A DNA stretch of 64,000 nt, taken from positions 21,905 to 85,904 of the forward strand of contig CAZQQN010000009.1 in the NCBI GenBank assembly GCA_964595485.1, written 5' to 3'. Origin of the DNA: CAZQQN01 sp964595485 (GTDB taxonomy: Bacteria > Bacteroidota > Bacteroidia > CAILMK01 > CAYYUA01). Below the pieces are notes generated by a model that was given only the letters and a program-made list of their open reading frames with translations, had not been told where the DNA came from and made no database searches. The first letter of the stretch is position 1. Each line of letters begins with the position of its first letter. Below are positions 36,001 to 44,002 of this stretch, in pieces. The translations under genes and the position numbers were made by a program.

Positions 36001-36376
36001 GGTAAGTGATAGTCAAGTGGCCGGTTGAGGTTTCTTCTTTTACAGCATTTAAAACATCGGTACGCTCAAGGATAGCGCCATTGTCATACCCTTTTTCCGG
36101 TTCGTCTTTTTTGTAGGGAGAAGGGAAAAAATGAATTTTCTTCTCGTCCACAAAGGCTTGAAGATCGGTGTAACAATAGCGCGCTTTTTCCTGGCCTGAT
36201 AGTATGATAAGTTGGTTGAGCTGATTGCTGTGAAAGATCGCCGATAAAACAGGACTTCGACCGGAGCCCTTCAGACCTCCTAAATGAGCCACCATGGTAC
36301 TATCATCAACATGTTGGTTGATGTCTCCTATGAAACTTTGGCTCCCGTATTTTTCAAGAATATCCTGTACGTTCAA
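33014..36376 (-). CDS. mfd: Transcription-repair coupling factor Mfd
   Basis: A 1120-residue DNA translocase that releases stalled RNA polymerase and recruits UvrA. The order is a UvrB-like N-terminal region (about 1-330), the RNA-polymerase-interacting domain (about 400-480, FITHVDHGVGVFQGL and GGDMLYVNIHSL), and the helicase core. The core has Walker A GDVGFGKTE, the DEEQ box IIDEEQKFG, and motif III TMTATPIPRT. The TRG region (IRGAGNLLGAEQSG) and C-terminal regulatory domain follow. The start is TTG at 36376; no in-frame ATG lies between it and the upstream stop. Length is normal for the family. It is the only gene between the acyltransferase and SulP genes. Confidence 0.96.
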   Translation of the reverse strand: MNVQDILEKYGSQSFIGDINQHVDDSTMVAHLGGLKGSGRSPVLSAIFHSNQLNQLIILSGQEKARYCYTDLQAFVDEKKIHFFPSPYKKDEPEKGYDNGAILERTDVLNAVKEETSTGHLTITYPEALAEKVITREKLQENTFQVKVGDQLGIDFIIDFLTEYGFERTDFVFEAGTFSIRGGIVDIFSYANENPYRIEFFEDRIDSIRMFDPESQLSIKKLNTVTIIPNVEEKEDNAAHIPFLDYLPDNTLAVYDDLPYITEVIDKFYSETETAYQENPEAFESKPAEFLDKGDNFLKGIQQFARIELANKPYFEPTLDVPFSMLPQPAFNKNFRMLRESLQDNTENGFQNYIFSESQKQIERIYAIFDDQGVEVDFVPIYHTLHEGFIDKDLKISCFSEHQIFNRYHKYKSTNYYKGKQALTLKELRELKAGDFITHVDHGVGVFQGLTKIQNNGKTQEAVRLEYKGGDMLYVNIHSLHKISRYQGKEGKSPTLNKLGTSKWANTKQKAKSKVKDIARDLIKLYAQRKTETGVQFSPDSYLQTEMEASFLYEDTPDQAKATEDVKHDMESEYPMDRLICGDVGFGKTEIAMRSAFKAITEGKQVAILVPTTVLCLQHYKTFQERFKDFPVNVEYLSRFRSKKQQTETLKRLATGEVDLVVGTHRLTGKDIKFKDLGLLIIDEEQKFGVSTKEKLRAMKTNVDTLTMTATPIPRTMQFSLMGARDFSVINTPPPNRQPVETHVEVWDQEKIKTAIENEMERNGQIFFVHNRVSDIYAIHDTLKDLVPQANIAVGHGQMEGKKLEEVMLNFVDGYYDVLLSTSIVENGLDISNANTIIINQAQNFGLSDLYQLRGRVGRSNIKAYAYMLTPPKSVLSQDAKRRLSALEEFTDLGSGFNIAMRDLDIRGAGNLLGAEQSGFIAEVGFDMYQKILNEALQELKHTEFKELFQDDERKNEAEVYTSSDCQIETDLEILIPDYYVSNVEERLNLYQSLNNLKNENELQAFKQNLEDRFGPIPSQTEELLDTIRLKWLAMEVGIEKIILKNGKLKATFMGSEQNNEFYQSEKFGEILAYVQQHPEKCKFDQKKEGLKLTIFKVRNIQDALQTLRSIAGKEEVVAP

Positions 36377-36420
36377 ATCTTAATGATTTTTAACTGCTGA
36401 TTTTCCCCTGATTTGCTTAA

Positions 36421-36428
36421 CAAAGTTA
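36421..36428 (-). promoter_or_regulatory. -7 promoter element before mfd
   Basis: TAACTTTG on the minus strand matches TAnnTTTG and lies 45-52 bases before the mfd TTG start. No TTG is seen at 17-23 bases upstream, so support is partial. Confidence 0.35.
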
Positions 36429-36525
36429 AAACCTGCCCGTTTTTTCAGGATTAAAATAATTCGATAATTGGGTATTCCGTTCCATTGTTACCGTTACCGT
36501 TCAGTCAAATTGACAGCATAATGGC

Positions 36526-37269
36526 TTAATCCAAGCCTTTATTTATTTGATTGAATACTGCTTTTTGAAGGTTATCAGAGCTTTTTCCATGTACAATAAC
36601 TGGTTCGTGGATCTTGACAGTTATCCGGCCAGGCCTACCCTTTGCCACATAAGGATGGATCACCTTTCCACTTTCCTGAATTGTGACAGGTTGTATGGGT
36701 ATTTGTTTTTTAACCGCCATGATGAAAGCTCCCGGTTTGAAAGGCTTCAACGCTTTGCTGGAATCCTTAATACCGCCCTCTGGAAAAATCACTATACTCT
36801 GACCCTTTTCCAATCGCTGCAGTGCATTTTTATAGCTGGCAGATGCCCTTTTGGGATTATCCCGGTCAACAGCAATATCCAAGGTTTTGAAAAAAGGGCC
36901 AAACAAAGGATATTCTCCTAACTCATATTTTCCCATGAAAGCATAGGGTTCAGGGAAAACGGATAGTAAAACCAGGATATCAATATCGGAAAGGTGATTA
37001 CTACATAAGATGAAAGGCCTGTGTTTTGATAATTGATCAGAGCCGTTAACTTTTATCCTAACACCGTTAAGGATTAAAAAGTATTTGGCTAGTTTATGTC
37101 TCAGCCAATAAGCCTTAGGGTGGCGACTGGGCTGGGCTATTAAATAGCGAAAGACCGGAAAAACCAAGATGAAGCTAAACCCTAAGGCAACAAAAAAATA
37201 ATACCACCATATCCTCTGAAAGATCCTTTCAGCAAACGTTTTTATTTTATGTAGCCGTAAATGACCCAT
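36526..37269 (-). CDS. 1-acyl-sn-glycerol-3-phosphate acyltransferase (PlsC family)
   Basis: A 247-residue membrane-associated acyltransferase that adds the second acyl chain to lysophosphatidic acid in phospholipid synthesis. One or two N-terminal hydrophobic segments (about 20-45) are followed by the catalytic motif NHLSDID (His92, Asp97), the glycerophosphate-binding FPEGGIKD (about 162-169), and a late VTIQESG motif. ATG start. It lies alone between mfd and a divergent trpS; the 149 bases to mfd hold only the probable mfd promoter. Confidence 0.87.
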   Translation of the reverse strand: MGHLRLHKIKTFAERIFQRIWWYYFFVALGFSFILVFPVFRYLIAQPSRHPKAYWLRHKLAKYFLILNGVRIKVNGSDQLSKHRPFILCSNHLSDIDILVLLSVFPEPYAFMGKYELGEYPLFGPFFKTLDIAVDRDNPKRASASYKNALQRLEKGQSIVIFPEGGIKDSSKALKPFKPGAFIMAVKKQIPIQPVTIQESGKVIHPYVAKGRPGRITVKIHEPVIVHGKSSDNLQKAVFNQINKGLD

Positions 37270-37587
37270 GTTTCTTATACGTTACCTGAATAACCAACCA
37301 TCAAACCACTTAAAAAACCTTTTGAAAAAGGAAAATTTGTTACGTCTTGATATATTATCCTGCTAAAATGCTTCTGATGCCTTTTTCGACTTTTATTGAC
37401 CCAAAGGTTTAGGAATCGGGGGGTAATTCGGAAATTTGTCATATCAATCGATAATATTCACTTGAACAAAACTAATACAACTTCCGGCCAAAGCCGTAAA
37501 GCCATCCTTTGAAAGCATAACCTTTTCGGCTTTTTGCGATTTCTAAAGTGGCTGATAAATTGCTTGATAAAGAAAAACTTTGCTAAA
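37270..37587. other. Intergenic region between plsC-like gene and trpS
   Basis: This 318-base divergent gap should hold promoters for both flanking genes, but I find no exact TAnnTTTG with a partner TTG. An open frame continues upstream of the trpS ATG to 37534 without family similarity. No RNA gene, repeat or T-box-like structure was recognised. Confidence 0.4.
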
Positions 37588-38595
37588 ATGGAAACGTCCA
37601 ATATCGTTGTTAGTGGCATCCGGTCGACCGGTTTCTTACACCTGGGGAATTATTATGGCGCCGTTAAGCAATTCCTGGATATGCAGGAGGAATACAATTG
37701 CTATTTTTTCATAGCAGACCTTCATTCCCTGACCACTCATCCAAACCCTGACCACTTTTTTGAGAACACGCGACAAGTGATGGCAGAATACCTGGCTTGT
37801 GGGCTTGACCCCGAAAAAGCAGTTATTTACCGGCAAAGCGATATCAAGGAGATTACCGAGCTTTACCTTTATTTGAATATGATCGCTTATTTAGGCGAGT
37901 TAGAGCGAGTACCAACTTTCAAGGAAAAAGCCCGCCAGCAACCAGATAATGTCAATGCCGGGTTACTCACCTATCCCACCCTCATGGCAGCAGATATCAT
38001 TATCCACAAAGGCAGAAAGGTTCCGGTAGGTAAAGATCAGGAACAAAACCTTGAAATGGCCCGCAAATTTGCAAGGCGTTTTAATAACCTTTATGAGCGG
38101 GAAGTTTTTCCAGACCCGCAGCCTTTCAATGAAAATCAAAAGGATCTGGTTAAAATACCTGGCCTGGATGGATCAGGTAAAATGGGGAAAAGTGAAGGGG
38201 ATAACAACGCTATTTTCCTGAATGATGACCCGGAAGTTATCCGAAAGAAAGTCATGAGGGCTGTAACCGATTCCGGCCCTACGGAAAATAATCAAGAAAA
38301 ATCAGAATCAATTCAAAACCTTTTTACCCTGCTTTACCATATTTCCGGTAAAGAAGCCTATGATTACTATGATGAAGCTTATAACAATTGCACTATCCGT
38401 TATGGGGACCTTAAAAAGCAGCTGGCCCAGGATACCATTGACTTCATAGAGCCTTTGCGGGAACGGATACGAGAAATTCTTGAGGATTCCGAGTACCTTA
38501 GGAAAGTGGCCACTGAAGGCGCAGAGAAGGCAAGGGAAAATGCCAGAAAAACCATGTCGGAAGTTAGGGAGGCAATTGGCCACAAGTCATTTTAA
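37588..38595 (+). CDS. trpS: Tryptophan--tRNA ligase
   Basis: A class I aminoacyl-tRNA synthetase of 335 residues when started at the ATG at 37588 (METSNIVVSGIRSTG). An in-frame extension to 37534 does not fit the family. The HIGH-type motif is HLGN (His18) within SGIRSTGFLHLGNYYGAV. The KMSKS-type motif is KMGKSEGDN. The DLHSLT and PVGKDQEQNLE segments bind tryptophan and ATP. It charges tRNA-Trp. A deoxynucleoside kinase gene follows after 27 bases on the same strand, so co-transcription is likely. Confidence 0.95.
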   Translation: METSNIVVSGIRSTGFLHLGNYYGAVKQFLDMQEEYNCYFFIADLHSLTTHPNPDHFFENTRQVMAEYLACGLDPEKAVIYRQSDIKEITELYLYLNMIAYLGELERVPTFKEKARQQPDNVNAGLLTYPTLMAADIIIHKGRKVPVGKDQEQNLEMARKFARRFNNLYEREVFPDPQPFNENQKDLVKIPGLDGSGKMGKSEGDNNAIFLNDDPEVIRKKVMRAVTDSGPTENNQEKSESIQNLFTLLYHISGKEAYDYYDEAYNNCTIRYGDLKKQLAQDTIDFIEPLRERIREILEDSEYLRKVATEGAEKARENARKTMSEVREAIGHKSF

Positions 38596-38622
38596 ACAGC
38601 ATTCAAATCATACGCAATTACA

Positions 38623-39270
38623 ATGGCTCATAGTAAAAAGCAAAAAGCAGATTTCCAGCACATTGCAGTGGCCGGCAACATTGGGTCCGGCAAAACCACG
38701 CTGGCTAAATTACTGGCTAAGTATTATAATTGGGAACCGCACTTTGAGGAAGTTGAAAGCAACCCATACATCAGCGACTTTTATGCCGATATGCAACGGT
38801 GGTCTTTTCACATGCAGATCTATTACCTGAACCGCCGTTTTCAACAAATTATGAACATACGTAGCGGGGAAAGTAGCATCATTCAGGACCGTACCATTTA
38901 TGAAGATGCTCACATTTTTGCTCCAAACCTCCATGATATGGGTTTGATGAGCAAAAGGGACTTTGAGAATTATCAAAATCTTTTCCAAACCTTGAATAAC
39001 TTTATCCAACCTCCCGATTTACTCATTTACCTTAAAGCAAGTATCCCTACCCTCGTCAACCAAATACAAAAAAGGGGTCGCGATTTCGAGGATTCCATCC
39101 GGCTGGATTACCTCAAGCGGTTAAATGAACGCTATGAAGAGTGGATCAAACAATATGAGGGCAAAAGCCTGTTAGTGGTAAACGTTGATGAAAACGATTT
39201 TACGCGCAGCCAGGAAAACCTGGGTACTATCATTAACCGGATAGAAGCCGAAAGATCCGGTTTGTTTTAA
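38623..39270 (+). CDS. Deoxynucleoside kinase
   Basis: A 215-residue cytoplasmic kinase of the dGK/dCK-like family that phosphorylates salvaged deoxynucleosides. Walker A is GNIGSGKT (about 18-25). The catalytic and binding motif is QDRTIYEDAHIFA, and the LID-like arginine segment is KRGRDFEDSIRLDYL. Substrate choice (dA, dG, dC or dT) cannot be told from the sequence. It sits between trpS (27 bases) and the fructosamine-kinase-family gene (21 bases). Confidence 0.88.
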   Translation: MAHSKKQKADFQHIAVAGNIGSGKTTLAKLLAKYYNWEPHFEEVESNPYISDFYADMQRWSFHMQIYYLNRRFQQIMNIRSGESSIIQDRTIYEDAHIFAPNLHDMGLMSKRDFENYQNLFQTLNNFIQPPDLLIYLKASIPTLVNQIQKRGRDFEDSIRLDYLKRLNERYEEWIKQYEGKSLLVVNVDENDFTRSQENLGTIINRIEAERSGLF

Positions 39271-39291
39271 AAACTATTAAAATATGCCTCA

Positions 39292-40179
39292 TTGAGCCAA
39301 ATACCCGAAAACCTGATAAGAAGTGTTGAAGAAACACTGCAACCCCTATTTGGCAGTCACCTGAAAGTGGAGGATTTTAAACCCGTTAGCGGAGGCTGTA
39401 TTAACAATGGCGGCCAATTGATTACTAATGAAGGAGCTTTTTTCGTCAAGTATAACGATGCCCGTTTCCCTAACATGTTTGAAAAGGAGGCCCGAGGATT
39501 ACAAGTATTAAAAGAGGCTGATGCAATCAGAATACCGGAAGTCTATGGGACAGGTAGTACGAACAATAACATCATTTTCATTATTCTTGAATGGATTGAA
39601 ACAGGAAGTCGACAAAGCCACTTCTGGGATGCTTTTGGCGAACAGTTAGCAAAAATGCACATGTTCTCCAATGCCACATTTGGGTTGGATTTTGACAATT
39701 ACATAGGCTCTCTACCTCAATACAATAATCAACATGATGATTGGCCAACCTTTTTCCAGGAAGAAAGAATAGAAAGGCAAATTGCGATTGGCCAGGAAAA
39801 TGGTAAGCTGAATGATCAGATTATTAAGGATATACGCGGTCTCTATCCTAAGTTAAAGACCATTTTTCCTGAAGAATCGCCAGCTTTATTACATGGTGAT
39901 CTTTGGGGTGGGAATTTCATGGTAGGGCCAGAAGGAGAACCGGTCTTGATTGATCCCGCTGTCTATTATGGTCACAGGGAAATGGAATTAGCCTTTACCC
40001 AAATGTTTGGTGGCTTTAGCCAACGTTTTTATGAAGCCTATGGCCATCATAACCCCTTAAAAGAAGGGTTTAATAAGCGAAAAGACCTTTATAACCTATA
40101 CCCGGTACTGGTTCATGTCAATTTATTTGGCGGGCCTTATCTGGAAGATTTAAAACAAATCATCAAGCAATTTGAGTAG
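39292..40179 (+). CDS. Fructosamine kinase family protein
   Basis: A 295-residue protein of the fructosamine/ketosamine-3-kinase family, which phosphorylates sugars attached to protein amines to start deglycation. It opens with the family phrase VSGGCINNGGQLIT (ATP loop). The catalytic loop is LLHGDLWGGNF and the metal-binding segment VLIDPAVYYGHREMELA. The start must be TTG at 39292, because the in-frame stop at 39268 leaves no ATG. A short out-of-frame ATG (39284) ends at once at TGA overlapping this TTG. It is the last gene of the trpS run. Confidence 0.88.
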   Translation: MSQIPENLIRSVEETLQPLFGSHLKVEDFKPVSGGCINNGGQLITNEGAFFVKYNDARFPNMFEKEARGLQVLKEADAIRIPEVYGTGSTNNNIIFIILEWIETGSRQSHFWDAFGEQLAKMHMFSNATFGLDFDNYIGSLPQYNNQHDDWPTFFQEERIERQIAIGQENGKLNDQIIKDIRGLYPKLKTIFPEESPALLHGDLWGGNFMVGPEGEPVLIDPAVYYGHREMELAFTQMFGGFSQRFYEAYGHHNPLKEGFNKRKDLYNLYPVLVHVNLFGGPYLEDLKQIIKQFE

Positions 40180-40279
40180 TTCTTTTAATCCAAATTAGTT
40201 TTGTTAATTGGGATAGTTAATGATAGGCTCTTATTACGCTAAATAAAATAAATAAAAGGCTTAGGCGTTTAAATTGAAC

Positions 40280-41059
40280 ATGTTATTTAAGCCATCAAAA
40301 GTCATTTTTTGCACTTGTTTTCTGGCTATTGCACTTCTAAGCAGTGCTTTGGCGCAAGAAGGCAGTTATATTACACTCTCCGGAGTTGGGCAAATTACTA
40401 AACTTAACAATGCCGATGATTACGCCAGAAGAACTGCTAAATTAAAGCCTGAGGATACATATAATCCGGCTTTTTCCCTCAGGTACACCTATATATACAA
40501 ACCAAACTATGGTTTAGAAACAGGTATTATTTATTCAAAGCAAGGCCAGCGTTACTCAGGCACATTTAGAGACAGTAGCATGCTTAATTACGAATCGAAT
40601 GTTTCCATGGATTACCTGCGGATTCCCTTAAAATTTCAATTTAGCTCTTCTTTGGATGCGGATATTAAGAACGTTTTTCTCAGTATTAGTACCGGTTTTA
40701 GTATTGATATATTAATGAATGTGCAAACGAACACAGAACCAGGGTTCAATACAAATGAACAAAGTATCAATTACAAAGACCTTTACCAATCAGTCAGCCC
40801 CTCTTTTGTAGCAGATGCCATGTTAAACATTCGTCTGTCTGATCAATGGTGGATTCGGAGTGGGCTGAAGATGAATTTTGGTTTAGGTGATGTTGAAAAT
40901 AAAGGGTTCAATTATCCCGATAATGCTCCTCTTGAATGGTATTTTCCTGTAAGCACCAAGAAGGAAAGAAAACCAAATATTCAAGCGCGGGAGCGGACAA
41001 GGCACAGTGTTTTCGGTTTTGAATTAGGGATTGCCTACCGTTTCGGGGATATGAACTGA
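40280..41059 (+). CDS. Outer-membrane beta-barrel protein
   Basis: A 259-residue exported protein from the ATG at 40280; an upstream in-frame TTG at 40274 is less likely. The signal peptide ends SSALAQ. The body alternates aromatic strands and turns (YGLETGIIYSKQGQRYSG, YLRIPLKFQFSSS, WWIRSGLKMNFGLGD) and ends VFGFELGIAYRFGDM. This matches small PorT-like or OMP_b-brl barrels of Bacteroidota. No specific function is evident. It follows the trpS run after 100 bases and converges with a coiled-coil protein gene. Confidence 0.68.
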   Translation: MLFKPSKVIFCTCFLAIALLSSALAQEGSYITLSGVGQITKLNNADDYARRTAKLKPEDTYNPAFSLRYTYIYKPNYGLETGIIYSKQGQRYSGTFRDSSMLNYESNVSMDYLRIPLKFQFSSSLDADIKNVFLSISTGFSIDILMNVQTNTEPGFNTNEQSINYKDLYQSVSPSFVADAMLNIRLSDQWWIRSGLKMNFGLGDVENKGFNYPDNAPLEWYFPVSTKKERKPNIQARERTRHSVFGFELGIAYRFGDMN

Positions 41060-41130
41060 TTCAAGGTCTGGGAAAAGTTACAAGTCAGCAATGATTTGCC
41101 CTTCCGCACCTTTATTTAATTTTAACATTC

Positions 41131-41799
41131 TCAATCCAAGTTATCCAGACGCTCTTTGATGTTTTCCACCTTCGCTTTTCTATCCTTTATAATTTTCAAT
41201 TTTTCTTTTCGCTTTTCTTTATTATCCTCTAAAGCCTTTTGCGCTTCTTTAATGGTTTCCCGGCAATCTTCTATTGTTTCTTTCAAGTCATCTTTATCGT
41301 CTTTAAGGTCCTCCATTTCATCTTGCTTGTCTTCGAGGTTGTCCTCCGCGTCTGACAATTTATCGGATAAAGCCTCCTCGCCTTTTGTAACAGCAAATCC
41401 TCTTACTAACTCCTTGGCTTCTGAAAACCCTGAGTGATCATCGTCAAGAAATTCCGAATCACTTAACTGAAAGAATACGGTCATTTTAACGCCTTCCTCC
41501 TTCTGACTTAAATTTGTGTAAACATTCAAGGGAAATTCTCTGATAGAGGAAATTTCTACTTGTTTTCCAGTGACATTTTTCCTTGACTTATCTACATCTT
41601 CATTATCAAAATCCTTAAGGCGCCTCTTCCACTGCCGTTTAATAGGGTTTCTTTCCGTTGCAGGTATAACCACTGAAAGCCCGGGATTTTTTCCTTTATC
41701 CATCCTTTCATCCACTAATTCTACTTCTATTTCCTGAGAATGACCACCTAAAGGATTTAGCGTCAGCGATACAAGTAATATAAATAATGAGTAAAACAT
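41131..41799 (-). CDS. Exported protein with long C-terminal coiled coil
   Basis: A 222-residue protein. The signal peptide is about residues 1-21 (ending GGHSQ). A small polar domain (about 25-125) has no recognised fold. The C-terminal 85 residues (from about 135) are almost wholly charged and heptad-patterned, rich in Asp, Glu and Lys (KQDEMEDLKDDKDDLKETI), predicting a long coiled coil. I do not recognise the family. It stands alone between two convergent or spaced neighbours. Confidence 0.6.
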   Translation of the reverse strand: MFYSLFILLVSLTLNPLGGHSQEIEVELVDERMDKGKNPGLSVVIPATERNPIKRQWKRRLKDFDNEDVDKSRKNVTGKQVEISSIREFPLNVYTNLSQKEEGVKMTVFFQLSDSEFLDDDHSGFSEAKELVRGFAVTKGEEALSDKLSDAEDNLEDKQDEMEDLKDDKDDLKETIEDCRETIKEAQKALEDNKEKRKEKLKIIKDRKAKVENIKERLDNLD

Positions 41800-41927
41800 A
41801 ATACCATTTCTTTTCTATTTGATAATAAAGTTTAAAGCCCTATTCAAAATTAATAACTTACCCTTAAAAAATTTCAATGCGGTAATAAGATAGGCTGCAC
41901 AAAACATTTCATTGATTTAAAAGAAGG

Positions 41928-42848
41928 CTAAGAAATGGTAGATGCCTGATAATCCCTGACAAAGCGATAAATATTAAAATCCGAATGTTGAAAAGCATCT
42001 TGAATAGCAACCAACAAATGTTGCTTTTCAATATCCTTCATTCGGTCATTCTGAATAAGACGATAAGCTTTTTCAGTTAAGAGATAAGGCTTTTTCTTGT
42101 TGTGCGAAAGATAAGACCGGTGTTTTTGGATGGCTTCATCTATGCTGCCCGTCCCTTCATCATTAGCGGCCACTGACCGTATAACGGGTATTTCCCAATC
42201 ATCTGCACTGCGCTCATGGACTAGTTGTTTAAGGTAATTTATGAAACGCTTTGCATTCGGGCGGTCTGCTTTATTTACCACAAAAATATCAGCGATTTCC
42301 ATCAAGCCGGACTTTATTACTTGTACATCATCACCGCCTTCAGGTACGCTAACGACTACTGTGGTATCTGCAAGCCCGGCAATTTCAACTTCTGATTGCC
42401 CCACACCAACTGTTTCCACCAATACATGATCGAAACCAGCAGCTTTCATCAGGTCCACTGCCTCAATCGCTTTGGCAGAAACACCCCCAAGCGAGCCTCT
42501 TGTCGCTAATGATCTAATAAAGACATTGGGGTTATTGTAATGCTCATTCATACGAATCCGGTCACCCAATAAAGATCCGTGATTAAACGGAGAAGTAGGG
42601 TCTACGGCAATAATACCAATCGTCTTACTTTGACTAGTCCAAAAGTGAATAAGGGTATTGATAAGGGTACTCTTACCAGCACCGGGTGGGCCGGTAAAAC
42701 CAATAACAGGAGTTTTTTCAGGAATAGAAAGTTGGGTAAGTAATCCTTCAAAACCCTCAGCCTCATTTTCAGCAAGGCTAATAGACCTTGCCAAGGCCCT
42801 TAGATCACCCCGAGCAAGTTTATCGGCCAGATCAGGCGGGTTACCCAT
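41928..42848 (-). CDS. meaB: MeaB/ArgK-type G-protein chaperone of methylmalonyl-CoA mutase
   Basis: A 306-residue GTPase. Walker A is GPPGAGKS (about 53-60). Further G motifs are DPTSPF, ETVGVGQSEVEIA (G3 region) and NKADRPNAK (G4, guanine specificity). This family loads and protects the B12 cofactor of methylmalonyl-CoA mutase. No mutase gene is in the window. It lies 8 bases after the anti-sigma factor gene, so it is expressed with the sigma/anti-sigma pair, which is unusual context for a mutase chaperone. Confidence 0.92.
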   Translation of the reverse strand: MGNPPDLADKLARGDLRALARSISLAENEAEGFEGLLTQLSIPEKTPVIGFTGPPGAGKSTLINTLIHFWTSQSKTIGIIAVDPTSPFNHGSLLGDRIRMNEHYNNPNVFIRSLATRGSLGGVSAKAIEAVDLMKAAGFDHVLVETVGVGQSEVEIAGLADTTVVVSVPEGGDDVQVIKSGLMEIADIFVVNKADRPNAKRFINYLKQLVHERSADDWEIPVIRSVAANDEGTGSIDEAIQKHRSYLSHNKKKPYLLTEKAYRLIQNDRMKDIEKQHLLVAIQDAFQHSDFNIYRFVRDYQASTIS

Positions 42849-42856
42849 AGAAGTGT

Positions 42857-43090
42857 TTATACGTGATTACCTACGTAGGATTTGATTTCTTTAACGATGG
42901 TGTCAGGAACTTCTCTGGGAAACAAAGTTTTCTGCAGGTACTCTTTGAAACAACGCTCTTGTTCATAACGGCTTTCACAATCGCATTGCTGGCATTGCTT
43001 GATGTGGTCAAAAACTTGCTGTTTTTCTTCTTCTGAAAGTTCTCCGTCCAGCAATAGCTCAAGTTTCTCGTGAACTTCATTACAATCCAT
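42857..43090 (-). CDS. Zinc-finger anti-sigma factor
   Basis: A 77-residue cytoplasmic protein of the zf-HC2/RsrA type. The zinc motif H29-x3-C33-x2-C36 (HIKQCQQC) is preceded by the EVHEKLELLLDGEL helix, with further Cys at 3, 38 and 46. Such proteins hold an ECF sigma factor inactive and may release it on thiol oxidation. It has no membrane segment. It lies 11 bases after the sigma factor gene and just before meaB, so it is the expected partner of that sigma. Confidence 0.85.
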   Translation of the reverse strand: MDCNEVHEKLELLLDGELSEEEKQQVFDHIKQCQQCDCESRYEQERCFKEYLQKTLFPREVPDTIVKEIKSYVGNHV

Positions 43091-43101
43091 AATTATAAAT
43101 T

Positions 43102-43788
43102 TTAACCGTTGTATCCTTTTTTACTGGCATAATCTTTCAGTTTTTCCTTTAGCATGTTCCTGGCCCTGTGTAAACGGGAACGGACAGTACCAATCGGGAC
43201 ATCAATAATTTTGGCTATTTCTTCGTATTTAAAACCTTCAATATCACATAATAAAATTATTAAACGATAATCCACCGGTAAACCGTTCAATGCTTTTGAA
43301 ACTTCATCGCCTATTAAGCTATCGAAAACTTCTTGTCTTAAATCAATGAAACCCGTATCCTCACTTTCATCTCCCGTATAAAAATCCTCAAAACTTAGAT
43401 GAACCGGTCGTTTAGATTTTTTCCGATAATCATTGATAAAAGTGTTTTTAAGAATTCTTAACAACCAAGCTTTTGCATTAGTGCCTTTTTGGTAATAATT
43501 GATGTATTTGTAAGCCCTAAGGTAAGTTTCCTGCAAAAGATCTTTCGCTTCATCCTCATCATTGGTTAAGTAATAACCGAAATTGTACAAGGAATCAATA
43601 TGAGGCAAAAATTCATTATCGAAAATCTCTTGTTTCTCATCTACCGAAAGATCCTGACGCTTCTTCTCCTCATTCACGCCTTCCTCTCCACCTACAGATT
43701 GATCGGCTTTTTTCTCTTCTTCCAGCTTATTCTGTACCTCTTCCTGACGCTTTTGAGATTGCTGTTGTTTATCCTTATTTTGTTCCAT
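43102..43788 (-). CDS. ECF-type RNA polymerase sigma factor
   Basis: A group 4 sigma factor of about 228 residues. The ATG at 43788 is chosen because AAGGAG lies 9 bases upstream, a rare clear Shine-Dalgarno here; an ATG at 43806 would add six residues. The first ~60 residues are a charged Gln/Glu/Lys-rich extension not typical of ECF factors. Region 2 runs from about 65 to 135 (DEAKDLLQETYLRAYKY, LRILKNTFINDYRK) and region 4 from about 165 (LPVDYRLIILLCDIEGFKYEEIA, GTVRSRLHRAR). Region 3 is short as expected. It is first in the sigma/anti-sigma/meaB unit. Confidence 0.9.
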   Translation of the reverse strand: MEQNKDKQQQSQKRQEEVQNKLEEEKKADQSVGGEEGVNEEKKRQDLSVDEKQEIFDNEFLPHIDSLYNFGYYLTNDEDEAKDLLQETYLRAYKYINYYQKGTNAKAWLLRILKNTFINDYRKKSKRPVHLSFEDFYTGDESEDTGFIDLRQEVFDSLIGDEVSKALNGLPVDYRLIILLCDIEGFKYEEIAKIIDVPIGTVRSRLHRARNMLKEKLKDYASKKGYNG

Positions 43789-44002
43789 AAGAATAGGCTC
43801 CTTCATTAAAAAAGGTTTTTACAAAAAAATAAAATATTTACTTTTCATTAAAATAAACGGTGAAAAGCCGATAACAAAACTTTGGTGCAATTTTCAGGCC
43901 ATGGTATAATCGGGCTTTGGAAGCTATTAAAGGACTTTATAAGACTAAATTTAAGTAATTCTGTTAACCCAATAATCTTTTTATTTGTCAAAAAATAGAA
44001 GT

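Noticed and set aside
37534..37587. Upstream extension of trpS
   Set aside because: The added 18 residues have no family similarity, and the ATG at 37588 gives the normal length.
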